Made by a program: the position numbers and the translations under genes. The notes below the pieces were generated by a model. That model was not told where the DNA came from. It did not search any database and saw only the letters and a program-made list of their open reading frames with translations. Below, one piece after another: positions 1 through 7,727 of a stretch of DNA of 12,049 nucleotides. Each line of letters starts with the position of its first letter. Within the stretch, counting starts at the first letter, position 1. The DNA comes from Marine group II euryarchaeote REDSEA-S43_B8 (lineage in GTDB: Archaea; Thermoplasmatota; Poseidoniia; Poseidoniales; Thalassarchaeaceae). The DNA is taken from assembly GCA_001629235.1 (NCBI GenBank), contig LUSA01000070.1, positions 1-12,049 on the forward strand, in the 5' to 3' direction.

Positions 1-2107
1 GCATCTCAAGTTTTTCGACCATAGAAATTATTGCAGATACCTGTCTTTCTGTTGCAGGACTATTTCTGTCCATATTTAGTAGACTATCAATCAATTCACT
101 GGCACTGCCATCCTTTCCACCAGTAAGTTCTGAAAGATCCGTTAATCCCATCTCGCCAAGAATAGCATCCAATTCTAGACCTAATCTATCTGAGACTCTA
201 ATGATTAACGCTATCTGCTTTTCACTCGGTGCGATGTTCGTCTTCCTTTCTTCGCTGATTTCATCAAGAATATTCTTCACATCATCCCCAGAAAGTTGCA
301 TTAGTGATTTATTGCCTAATATCTCGGCAGCTTCCTCCTCAGACATATTTGTCAATATTCTTTGAAGATATTCTATCTGCTTTACTGTAGGCTTCTGTTT
401 TCTCTTTTCCAATGCAAGTAGGTGAATCTTACGAAATAGTTGTTCAAATTCGGTCCACTTTGAGTGGGCTTCGGCTAATCCATCTTCAATAGAGTCTAAA
501 TCCGACTCCATAATTGCGGTAAAGTCTGCGGAGAATAATTCTCCATCTGCTTGGTTGTAGTGCGGGGCAACGTCTAACCACAAGGGTCTACCGTTTTTTG
601 TTGGAATCAGTGAGCTTCCGTCTTTTTCGATGTATCGCTTCTGTTCGAGGTTCTTGACCATTGAAACATATGTGGATGGCCGTCCAATACCACTTTTCTT
701 CATTTCTTGTATAATCGAGCTTTCGGTGAATCTCCTTGGTGGTTTAGTGAAATCTACAGTCATTTCAGCCTTAGAATCAGTATCCCAGGATTCTCCTATA
801 GAAAATCCGACTTCTGGGGGTTTTGTTTGGACTTCACCAATGGACCACGAGAATACATTTTCCCATCCGTCGTGAGTTCTCCATGAGGCGGTTCCAGTAA
901 TTGGCACCTCCACCCCATCGCATGAAAATTTCAGAGCCCTCCTTTCTCTAACGGAATTGGACATTTGGCTGGCTGCAAACCTTGACCAAATCAGTTGATA
1001 CAATTTCTTTTCATCAGTATCCTTTCCTGCATTCTCAATGGTTGGATCACTGGGCCTAATTGCTTCGTGAGCGTCCTGAACATTACTGCTCTTCTTTCCT
1101 GACTCACCTACTCCTTGGCCCAGATATTTTTCTCCTAGTTTAACAGAGATGTGGTCTCTGATACTCTCTCTGGCCTTTGAATTAGTTCTAGTTGAATCGG
1201 TGCGAATATAGGTTATGTGTCCTCCATTATACAGGGATGAAGCGACCCCACTGGTCTTTGATATGGACCACCCTAGTGTAGAGTTCGCAGTTTGAAGCAT
1301 AGTATCCGTTGTGAAAGGTGGTTTTGGTTTCCGATTTACCGTACCCTCCTTAGCTTCTGTTAGTATCAATTTATTTGAGGAGGTTATCTGTTCAACAGTT
1401 TGTTCAGCGAATTTAGTATTCGAGGTTCTATTTGGATGATGTTTTCCATCATCATCTAACCAAGCATTGGGATCATCAGATTCGTGGAATCTAACATTCA
1501 TCTCTATCCCATTAGAAGGAACCGAAACCGAATGGTACTCTTTGGGCACATGGTTATCTCTCTCCAACTCCTTTTCTACAATGAAGCCAAGTGTTGGAGT
1601 CTGCACCCTCCCCATTGATTTCAATTTCCACGATTTGCAGAATTTTGAGCATCTCCAGCCCACTAATCTGTCTATCAGCCTTCTAACTATAGCTGCATTG
1701 ACAAGATCCATATCTACATCTCGTGGTTCGGAAATTGCAGACATTACTGCGTCCTTCGTAATCTCGTTGAACGAGATTCTCTGTATTGAGTCGAAATCGG
1801 ACAGAATCTCCTTCAGTCTCCATGCGATAAATTCCCCCTCTCTATCAGGATCAGTAGCAATAAATATCTCGTTCACGGAGGATTTGGATGCTTTGCTCAT
1901 TATTGCGGATAGTTTCCTCTCCGCCTTTTCATCTGTCCAACTCCATGGAGGATTGGGTAACTCTCCATCCTTGTAAGCCCACATTGCTTTGTTGTTAACT
2001 GGTAAATCCTGAACATGGCCATTGCAAGCATCTACAATCCACCCCTTTCCGAGGTACTTTTTGATAGTCTTAGCCTTAGCACCGGATTCAAGGATTACTA
2101 GTTTCAT
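1..2107 (-). CDS. topA: Type IA DNA topoisomerase I, 3' end beyond window
   Basis: It relaxes negatively supercoiled DNA by cutting one strand through a 5'-phosphotyrosine. About 702 codons are visible; the C-terminus runs off the left edge. The protein opens with MKLVILESGAKAKTI (TOPRIM, Glu7). The metal-binding ATDPDREGE motif lies near residues 83-91, followed by GRVQTPTLGF. The active-site region GHITYIRTDSTR carries the catalytic Tyr at about residue 300, and DAHEAIRPS follows. These are hallmarks of the family. From about residue 570 the usual zinc ribbons are not seen. Instead there are cysteine-free helical repeats, each opening with a P-x-x-x-Q-[IV] pattern. The ATG at 2105-2107 is chosen because AGAGG stands six bases upstream and a TATA box lies about 40 bases upstream. 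The gene is divergent from pyrD. A topoisomerase III is less likely given the motif context. Identity is secure; the function of the tail is unknown. Confidence 0.93.
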   Translation of the reverse strand, partial: MKLVILESGAKAKTIKKYLGKGWIVDACNGHVQDLPVNNKAMWAYKDGELPNPPWSWTDEKAERKLSAIMSKASKSSVNEIFIATDPDREGEFIAWRLKEILSDFDSIQRISFNEITKDAVMSAISEPRDVDMDLVNAAIVRRLIDRLVGWRCSKFCKSWKLKSMGRVQTPTLGFIVEKELERDNHVPKEYHSVSVPSNGIEMNVRFHESDDPNAWLDDDGKHHPNRTSNTKFAEQTVEQITSSNKLILTEAKEGTVNRKPKPPFTTDTMLQTANSTLGWSISKTSGVASSLYNGGHITYIRTDSTRTNSKARESIRDHISVKLGEKYLGQGVGESGKKSSNVQDAHEAIRPSDPTIENAGKDTDEKKLYQLIWSRFAASQMSNSVRERRALKFSCDGVEVPITGTASWRTHDGWENVFSWSIGEVQTKPPEVGFSIGESWDTDSKAEMTVDFTKPPRRFTESSIIQEMKKSGIGRPSTYVSMVKNLEQKRYIEKDGSSLIPTKNGRPLWLDVAPHYNQADGELFSADFTAIMESDLDSIEDGLAEAHSKWTEFEQLFRKIHLLALEKRKQKPTVKQIEYLQRILTNMSEEEAAEILGNKSLMQLSGDDVKNILDEISEERKTNIAPSEKQIALIIRVSDRLGLELDAILGEMGLTDLSELTGGKDGSASELIDSLLNMDRNSPATERQVSAIISMVEKLEM

Positions 2108-2145
2108 ATGATGCCTCTGGATTTGTTCGGCCGTAACATGCCCTG

Positions 2146-2151
2146 TATAAA
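2146..2151 (-). promoter_or_regulatory. topA: TATA box for topA
   Basis: Read on the minus strand this is AGTTTATACA, close to the archaeal TATA consensus. It lies about 40 bases upstream of the topA ATG, which would place transcription start near 2122 and leave a short leader containing the AGAGG ribosome-binding sequence. It was assigned by pattern and spacing only; no clear BRE is seen upstream. Confidence 0.5.
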
Positions 2152-2175
2152 CTAGGTGGAGTGTTGAAGCCTTCC

Positions 2176-2202
2176 ACGCACGCGTACGCGCGAGCGCGCG
2201 CG
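2176..2202. repeat. Alternating purine-pyrimidine CG tract in the topA-pyrD intergenic region
   Basis: Twenty-seven bases consist almost wholly of alternating purine and pyrimidine, mostly CG/GC steps, with one break at 2192-2194. The tract contains the perfect palindrome CGCGTACGCG at 2181-2190 and a run of CG steps at 2195-2202. CpG is sparse in the neighbouring DNA, so the tract stands out. Such DNA can adopt the Z form under negative supercoiling. It lies just upstream of the topA promoter, so a link to supercoiling is conceivable, but this is inference. Confidence 0.6.
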
Positions 2203-2280
2203 AAACCGAAGTTGTTTGACAAAGGCGGTAATAACTGGATTTGAAACCTAACGATTGAAGAATGGATGCGTATGGCGTAA

Positions 2281-3350
2281 ATGATGGGAATAGCGTGGAG
2301 TCTTTTGGGAAGTCCTGCACTGAGGCTCATTGACTCCGAGACTGCCCATTCTATTTCTATGAGAGTAATGAGGGGCTTCGGTGAAACTAGTGCGGGTCAG
2401 AACATGCTGAACGCCCTTTACAGTTCCACCACCCCCTAGGTTTAGCTGCTGGTTTCGATAAAGGTGCAGAGGCGCTCATGGCCTGGTCTGCTATGGGATT
2501 CTCATGGACAGAGTATGGCGGAGTTACAAGATACCCGCAGGATGGGAATCCAAAGCCTCGCATGTTCCGTGCCAATAGGCATAAGGCGCTAGTGAATAAG
2601 ATGGGTTTCAACAATCCCGGTGCATCTGAAATTCGGAAGAGGTTGATTTCTCGAAAATCCGAAGATAAATGGCCAAAGACACCAGTTGCTGCTAATATTG
2701 GTAGGTCTAAGAAGGTCCCAAATGAACATGCAGCAGACGATTATGCTTCTACACTTGATATTCTATGGGATCATGCCGACATGTTCGTACTCAATATCTC
2801 TTCACCCAATACTCCAGGCCTTAGAGATCTTCAAGGTCAAGAGTACCTATCTTCGATTCTAATATCATGTAATAAGGTACGGGAAATGAAGGGAGCCAGC
2901 AAACCAATATTGCTGAAGCTTTCTCCGGATAATAGTGATGATGAGATACTGGAAACCGTTTCTCTTTGTTTATCATCTGGTGTTGATGGCATTGTTGCCA
3001 CAAATACTACCATAAAGAGGCCAGCACCACTATCCACTCAGTCTAGAAAGGCTTTCTCAAGTGACGGCGGGTTATCTGGACGCCCTCTGAATTCACGCTC
3101 TCTTGAAGTGATAAATTTGGTCTATGGTGAAACTCAGGGCAAAATTCCTATTGTTGGAGTGGGAGGTATCGAATCCAAGGAAACTGCATGGGAGGCAATA
3201 ATTTCTGGATCATCGCTCATTCAACTTTACTCAGCACTTGTATTCAATGGCCCTACAGTAGTGTCCAGTATAGTCAAAGGAATAAAGAGTAGAGTTAGAG
3301 AGTCCGGCTTTTCGTCTTTATCTGAAGCAGTTGGATACAAACACATTTAA
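2281..3350 (+). CDS. pyrD: Class 2 dihydroorotate dehydrogenase with an apparent frameshift
   Basis: It oxidises dihydroorotate to orotate, the fourth step of pyrimidine synthesis. Class 2 enzymes are FMN proteins that bind the membrane through an N-terminal helix and pass electrons to quinone. The main frame shows PLGLAAGFDKGAEAL (about 2433-2477), MGFNNPGAS, NISSPNTPGLRDLQ with the class 2 catalytic Ser (codon 2802-2804), LLKLSPD, VATNTT, GGLSGRPL and the phosphate-binding VGVGGI. The class-typical N-terminal stretch (LRLIDSETAHSISMRVMRGFG) is also present, but in another frame. That frame opens at ATG 2281, directly after an in-frame TAA, and stops at 2437-2439. The main frame is open only from 2391 and has no ATG before 2478. 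The coding frame must therefore change between 2391 and 2439, a net loss of one base (or 3n+1). This may be a sequencing error, a mutation or recoding. Translation from 2478 alone would remove part of the FMN-binding core. Confidence 0.85.
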
Positions 3351-3768
3351 AGATTCGCTCCTAGAATACAACGTGCAACTCACTAGGCTGTCGCGTCTGC
3401 TGATTGTTTTCGGGACATCGATATCTATTTTTGGCCTAATGATGGTGACTGTGGACCCCCAGGTCCAGTATAGTGTTGACGAGGTAATGAGTGAACCTGA
3501 GAGATTCGAACGGGAAAATATCTTCGTACGTGGAATAGTATTGCCCGGATCAATGGATTATGATGAGCTGGTGTTTACCTTGCAAGGAAGCACAGAGGAA
3601 TTGATTGTCGATTTCAAGGAATCTCCCATTCCAGATGGCTTTGATGAGGGCAGGACTATTGCTGTCAGAGGGATGCTAAAGTCGGAACATTCTTCTGATG
3701 GGACACTTATCTGGATAATCGAGTCCTTTGAGATTCAAACAGGCTGCCCGTCAAAGTATGAAGCTTGA
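3331..3768 (+). CDS. ccmE: CcmE-like haem chaperone, cysteine (CXXXY) type
   Basis: CcmE binds haem covalently outside the membrane and hands it to apocytochrome c in cytochrome c maturation system I. The protein has one N-terminal membrane segment (about residues 21-41) followed by an OB-fold domain: YSVDEVMSEPERF, then FVRGIVLPGS, LIVDF, PDGFDEGRTIAVRGML and finally CPSKYEA. In most bacteria the haem ligand is the His of HXXXY. Here the motif is C139-P-S-K-Y143, the variant known from Desulfovibrio and archaeal CcmE proteins. The start is uncertain: the TTG at 3331 overlaps the end of pyrD by 20 bases, whereas the GTG at 3373 gives 131 residues beginning just before the membrane helix, as is usual for the family. 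Neither has a clear ribosome-binding site. It is probably cotranscribed with pyrD. No other ccm gene is in the window. Confidence 0.8.
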   Translation: MDTNTFKDSLLEYNVQLTRLSRLLIVFGTSISIFGLMMVTVDPQVQYSVDEVMSEPERFERENIFVRGIVLPGSMDYDELVFTLQGSTEELIVDFKESPIPDGFDEGRTIAVRGMLKSEHSSDGTLIWIIESFEIQTGCPSKYEA

Positions 3769-3777
3769 TTGACTGGG

Positions 3778-3787
3778 CATATTCATA
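3778..3787 (+). promoter_or_regulatory. Possible TATA box for SRP RNA
   Basis: CATATTCATA is centred about 29 bases before the GGGCTAG at 3811 that looks like the 5' end of the SRP RNA. The spacing fits an archaeal promoter. The match to the consensus is only fair and no BRE is evident. Confidence 0.35.
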
Positions 3788-3810
3788 CGTGTCGCCATTA
3801 CGCGATAATC

Positions 3811-4115
3811 GGGCTAGAGGGGGAGTTGACGTGCTCTATTTTTCACAAATCGTTGATAATGGTGACTCGAAGTCCGAGGGCGGCGCAAACGAGCCTTTGG
3901 GATTACACCAGTTGACTGCGATGTCTCGCCCCCAAGAGATCCAGGTTGGCGTTAGCCGAATCCGGAGGGATTCTGCAAGCGTCTCACGCCCGGGAACCAG
4001 GTCAGGCGCGGAAGCGAGCAGCCCGACCGGGGATGCTGGATGCCTTGGGACTTCGGGACGGAGAAGGCTGGTGCTGCACTCTCACTGATGACGAGCGTCC
4101 ACCGAGGACACGCCC
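3811..4115 (+). ncRNA. ffs: Signal recognition particle RNA (7S RNA)
   Basis: This is the RNA scaffold that binds SRP54 and SRP19 and targets ribosomes making membrane and secreted proteins. Helix 8 shows GGTC(4000-4003)/GACC(4025-4028), CGC/GCG closing a GGAA tetraloop (4010-4013), and the conserved CAGG...AGCAG internal loop. Helix 6 is GAATCC/GGATTC with a GGAG loop (3964-3967), the SRP19 site, closed by GGCG(3948)/CGCC(3990). Helix 5 pairs 3931-3936 with 4044-4049, 3939-3944 with 4036-4041, 3906-3911 with 4068-4073, and 3872-3879 with 4102-4109 around tandem G-A mismatches. GGGC at 3811 can pair with GCCC at 4112-4115 as helix 1, which sets the proposed ends; these are less certain than the core. 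The presence of helix 6 and helix 1 is typical of Archaea. Short reading frames across this stretch are not genes. Confidence 0.9.
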
Positions 4116-4116
4116 A

Positions 4117-4137
4117 CTACTCGGGTATTCCGGGTAG
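4117..4137. terminator. Hairpin at the SRP RNA / EVE gene junction, possible terminator
   Basis: CTACTCGG and CCGGGTAG form an eight-pair stem (one G-T) around a five-base loop. It follows the SRP RNA end directly and a short T run lies at 4146-4149. The left arm begins with the stop codon of the EVE gene on the other strand, so the hairpin lies inside the last codons of that gene. A role in ending one or both transcripts is inferred from position. Confidence 0.4.
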
Positions 4138-4590
4138 TCCGCCCATTTTGCATACAATTTCGAAATGTTTTCTATTCACAGGCTGAACTGAAAGTCTCTG
4201 ACCCCTTTGCAATAGGGGCATTCCCTCGAGATCTCCATTGGATCTAAGATCAGGGAGGCCCACCAGGGTCATTTCTGATACAGGTTCAATATCTACCATG
4301 ACCCACCTGGGATTTTCTACCGAAGCCTTTGGATCGAAGTATTTTGATTCTGAATCTTGAGCTGTATGATCGGGATACGCCTCCTTGGAAACCTTTGCTA
4401 CTCCGGCAACATGCGGGGGTTTACAGTTTGAGTGGTAGAACAGTACCATGTCACCAACAACCATATCGTCACGCATGATGTTCCTAGCCTGATAGTTCCT
4501 TACTCCGTCCCAATATGTGGATCCATCGGAAACCAGTTGTTTCCAAGGATAGACGTGGGGCTCGCTCTTCATCAGCCAGTAGTTTACCAT
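4117..4590 (-). CDS. EVE domain-containing protein
   Basis: This is a 157-residue single-domain protein of the EVE family (formerly DUF55), related to the PUA/YTH folds and to human THYN1. Family members bind modified bases in DNA or RNA; the ligand of this group is not established. The whole length matches the family pattern: MVNYWLMKSEP at the N-terminus, then YWDGVRNYQARNIMR, GDMVLFYHSNCKPPHVAGVAKV, EAYPDHTA, SKYFDPKASVENPRWVMVDI and LLQRGQRLSVQPV near the end. The reading frame extends 13 codons further upstream to 4629, but the ATG at 4588-4590 is chosen because family members start at this point and the extension would overlap the upstream gene. The gene follows the RND gene by 35 bases on the same strand, so cotranscription is likely. 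It converges on the SRP RNA gene. Confidence 0.9.
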   Translation of the reverse strand: MVNYWLMKSEPHVYPWKQLVSDGSTYWDGVRNYQARNIMRDDMVVGDMVLFYHSNCKPPHVAGVAKVSKEAYPDHTAQDSESKYFDPKASVENPRWVMVDIEPVSEMTLVGLPDLRSNGDLEGMPLLQRGQRLSVQPVNRKHFEIVCKMGGLPGIPE

Positions 4591-4625
4591 GAGCGTCCTA
4601 GTCAGAACATAGCAATAAATTTGAT

Positions 4626-7598
4626 TCACCAGGCATCGTCTGTTTGAGTGTAGGATATTCTTGTCTCCAAGACATCAATGTTGGTGTTTTGAGATTGGGT
4701 GTGCAATCCAGCAGTCTTTACCATTGCTGTCATACCGCCTGTAAGGCCCAAATTGGAAGTTACCATGAAAGAGTAAATCGCTGGTAGTAACAGAAGAGCA
4801 GAGAGAGCAGCAACAATAAGGAGGACAATAATGACTGTGACGAAGGGGCCTATTGCGGGGATTTCTATTCCAAAGGCACACGTCATGCCCATGGCAGTTA
4901 CTGTGGTAGCCTCGAACAGGCTCATTCCGGTACTTGAGCATGCAGTGCGAATTCCATCCAATGTTCCGCCCATCTCCTTGACCCTATTTGCAATGTGTAT
5001 AGAGAAGTCTATACCAACGCCAACAAGGATTGACCCGATCATAACTGTCACAAGAGATAGTGATAGGCCCCACGCATCCATTACTAACCACTGCATGGCT
5101 ACGGTGAATCCTACTGGGATTGTAGTAAGGAAAGCGTATCTAATATCTCTGAAAACCAGAGCTAGGGTGATTATCGTGAATCCCAGTGCGAATGCCAGAG
5201 AGGTCCATTGCGAGTCCACTATCAAATTATTTACTTCTATCGTTATTGAAGCAACACCGATTAGTGAGTCGCCCAATACGTTGATTGGGTTTTCAGAGTC
5301 TCCAGCAGCCTTTGCCCAGTTGTTAATCTGCTCTGTAGTTATTGCCGTACTCTTGACATCCATGAATGGCATATCTATGTAAATCAGAGAACGCTGATAA
5401 TCCGGAGAAATGAATAGCTCCCTCATTTCTTCTGTCATACTATTGTAGAACACATAGAGTAGGAAATTCTGAGCCTGTCTACCCCCATCATCCTCCTGGG
5501 CATCAAGTGTATCCAAAATAGTCCAGAAGGAGACATTTCCCGATTGGTCTCTGTCGAAGATTAGTTCTGCAATCTCCTTGATAGGATCTGGGAGGGGAGT
5601 ATCTTCGATGAAATCGTTAATTGGGGTACCAGAAACATTGACTCCCACAGCAATCGCCTTCATCAGGAAGACTATCGAGACCGCAGTAGCATTCTCTACA
5701 TCATTGCATCTGGACTCGAGATTCTCTATGCCCTCAAGATTGGCGTATGGATGATCTGGGTTTATTGACCCTAGGCCGATCTCAGGCTCAGCCTTGATGT
5801 TTGCATCAACAAGTAGGAAACCTGGTTGTCCTGCTTCAAACTCATCAGAGTATACACCCATCTTCTGTACCGCTTCCACTTCACTGGGTGCCATTTCTAG
5901 TAGGTCGATGTTCTCCTCTACGTTTTGCCTATTGTAACCAGCAGAGATGACCATCAATGCAATGAATAGGGCAAGTGTGATTCGAGACCACTTGACAGGC
6001 ATGTTTACTGCAGCAACGAAAACCTTCGGAGGTGGATGTGAGGGCTTTTTGAGATCTAGAAGAATTGTAAGATTGGGGACCATTATCATGGTAAGGATGT
6101 ACACTACGACAATGCCTGCGGCCAACGCCCATCCAACAGTCTGAATGGGCTTCATTGGAGCAAATGTTAGAGAGATGAATCCAATAATCGTCGTCATAGC
6201 AGAGAGGAATACCGCGCGTCCTGTTGATTGGAGCGCTGCGGACATCTTCTCTTGGGGGGTTCCCTTAGATTCTGCGTATCTATTCGTAATATGCAGTCCA
6301 TAGGAAACTCCCAACGAGAGTACGATCGGACCCACTAGTATTACTGTCATAGTTACTTCATAGTCGGTAAGACCGATTAGGCCCAAGGTTACCCAGACCG
6401 CACAAAGTGTGGGCAATCCAGAAATTATGACAACCTTAACACCTTGGACAAATCGAATTCTCCCTGTCTGTAGTAAATCGCAATGGAAGAGGAATAGCAT
6501 CGCTGCTACAATTACAACACCTACTGGAAACACTTGCCAGAATAATTTGAATGACTCTTCAGTAACTGCGTTGGTAAGTGGTGCAGGACCAGTTAGAGTC
6601 ATCCTTAGGCATAATGATCCATGGTTGGGTTCACACCCTTCTGAACCAGGAGTGCCCCAGTTATTGTCCACTGCAATTTGATCAATAGTGCCTTGGGTTT
6701 CTGATACGATATCGCCAACTGTCTTGTTCCCTGTGTCATCAGATATTCCTATGATGATCACGGCTCGACTCCAACCGTATGACGTCTTGATTTCATTACC
6801 TGTGCCTATATTCCTGACCAGCTTGTTAAGAGCATTCTGAGGCATCTCCTGTAGAATTTGATCTACCCGCTGTTGCTCATCCGGTATTGCATAATTACCA
6901 ATGAGGTCGCTTTGCGAGTCTATTGTCTCATTAATTTCATCCGAGAGTTGCTGATTTCCAGTTGCCTCGGCAAGACCAGAGAAGAAGGCCTTTACGACGC
7001 GGCCGCCGCTAGAGTTTACTTCCTTGATTACACTTGAGATGGAAAGTACGTATTCCACATCGTCTTCTTCGCCCTTGTCGTTCCTAACATAGTTGATCGC
7101 TCGCTCAACGTTGTCTATCTGTTCCAGGATGTTAATCTGGCCGTTTGACCCACACTCAACGCATGTAACATTGTAATCGTAAGACTCTACATAAATGACC
7201 ATCACATTGGTCGTCCAATCATTCTCAACTTGCGCGATCAGGTTCTTTACACTAAGCGGATCTGAATCCGTTGGAAGGTATACCTCCAGGTCCCCATTCA
7301 CGTTTAGTGCAGGCTCTTCCTTGCAGTAGCTTGGGTCATCGAAACCTTCTCTACAGTCTAATACACCCGAATGGGGCAAAAGTGATACTGTGAATACCAG
7401 TGAAACCAGGACCGCCATAACAGGAAACATGGTTAGGTAACTGGAACCCTCATGATCTCTGACCTTCCTTCGTATTTGGTTGGGGACTCGTGACAACCAG
7501 GGAATTAGCTGGAAATCCTTTGGAACTATGTTGGAAAACCTCTCCTTGGCGCCTGACAAAAAGCGGCCAATGGTGTTCTGAGAATCTTCCCTAGCCAT
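4626..7598 (-). CDS. RND superfamily (MMPL/SSD-type) membrane protein, predicted exporter
   Basis: This 990-residue protein has the two-lobed RND layout: one membrane helix (about 52-76), a large outside domain (77-350), five helices (351-515), then a second cycle with a helix near 540-556, an outside domain (557-798) and five helices to about 947. The helix-4 motif is GVGIDFSIHIANR (860-872) in the second half, with the Asp often used in proton coupling. The matching place in the first half reads LGVSYGLHITNR without Asp. The first outside domain has six cysteines (82, 92, 146, 149, 322, 330), which could form disulfides. The start ATG has GGGAGGGAC just upstream. The related archaeal and bacterial proteins are annotated as predicted exporters of lipids or other hydrophobic molecules; the substrate cannot be read from sequence. 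It is probably cotranscribed with the EVE gene and is divergent from valS. Confidence 0.88.
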   Translation of the reverse strand: MAREDSQNTIGRFLSGAKERFSNIVPKDFQLIPWLSRVPNQIRRKVRDHEGSSYLTMFPVMAVLVSLVFTVSLLPHSGVLDCREGFDDPSYCKEEPALNVNGDLEVYLPTDSDPLSVKNLIAQVENDWTTNVMVIYVESYDYNVTCVECGSNGQINILEQIDNVERAINYVRNDKGEEDDVEYVLSISSVIKEVNSSGGRVVKAFFSGLAEATGNQQLSDEINETIDSQSDLIGNYAIPDEQQRVDQILQEMPQNALNKLVRNIGTGNEIKTSYGWSRAVIIIGISDDTGNKTVGDIVSETQGTIDQIAVDNNWGTPGSEGCEPNHGSLCLRMTLTGPAPLTNAVTEESFKLFWQVFPVGVVIVAAMLFLFHCDLLQTGRIRFVQGVKVVIISGLPTLCAVWVTLGLIGLTDYEVTMTVILVGPIVLSLGVSYGLHITNRYAESKGTPQEKMSAALQSTGRAVFLSAMTTIIGFISLTFAPMKPIQTVGWALAAGIVVVYILTMIMVPNLTILLDLKKPSHPPPKVFVAAVNMPVKWSRITLALFIALMVISAGYNRQNVEENIDLLEMAPSEVEAVQKMGVYSDEFEAGQPGFLLVDANIKAEPEIGLGSINPDHPYANLEGIENLESRCNDVENATAVSIVFLMKAIAVGVNVSGTPINDFIEDTPLPDPIKEIAELIFDRDQSGNVSFWTILDTLDAQEDDGGRQAQNFLLYVFYNSMTEEMRELFISPDYQRSLIYIDMPFMDVKSTAITTEQINNWAKAAGDSENPINVLGDSLIGVASITIEVNNLIVDSQWTSLAFALGFTIITLALVFRDIRYAFLTTIPVGFTVAMQWLVMDAWGLSLSLVTVMIGSILVGVGIDFSIHIANRVKEMGGTLDGIRTACSSTGMSLFEATTVTAMGMTCAFGIEIPAIGPFVTVIIVLLIVAALSALLLLPAIYSFMVTSNLGLTGGMTAMVKTAGLHTQSQNTNIDVLETRISYTQTDDAW

Positions 7599-7727
7599 GT
7601 CCCTCCCGCCATGACGTGAAACGGCATACCTTCAACCCCTCGGCAAAGATGATTGTCTCAAATACGTTTTACAACTGCACGGCAATGGTCAATAACACGA
7701 CTCTCTGCCAATTATTCGGTGGGGTTC

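Noticed and set aside
1467..1976. 169-codon open frame on the plus strand
   Set aside because: It lies wholly inside topA on the other strand, whose frame shows unmistakable family motifs; the plus-strand product has no recognisable features.
2088..2330. Minus-strand open frame across the topA-pyrD gap
   Set aside because: It overlaps the topA start and the pyrD N-terminal coding sequence, its product is low in structure, and it is partly translated CG tract.
3765..4137. Two overlapping plus-strand open frames (107 and 63 codons)
   Set aside because: They coincide with the SRP RNA, whose paired helices and loops explain the sequence.
4831..5382. 183-codon plus-strand open frame
   Set aside because: It is antisense to the conserved C-terminal membrane half of the RND gene and has no independent support.
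7653..7727. TTG-initiated N-terminal extension of valS
   Set aside because: The 25 extra residues do not look like the family, and the ATG at 7728 has a purine-rich ribosome-binding sequence.
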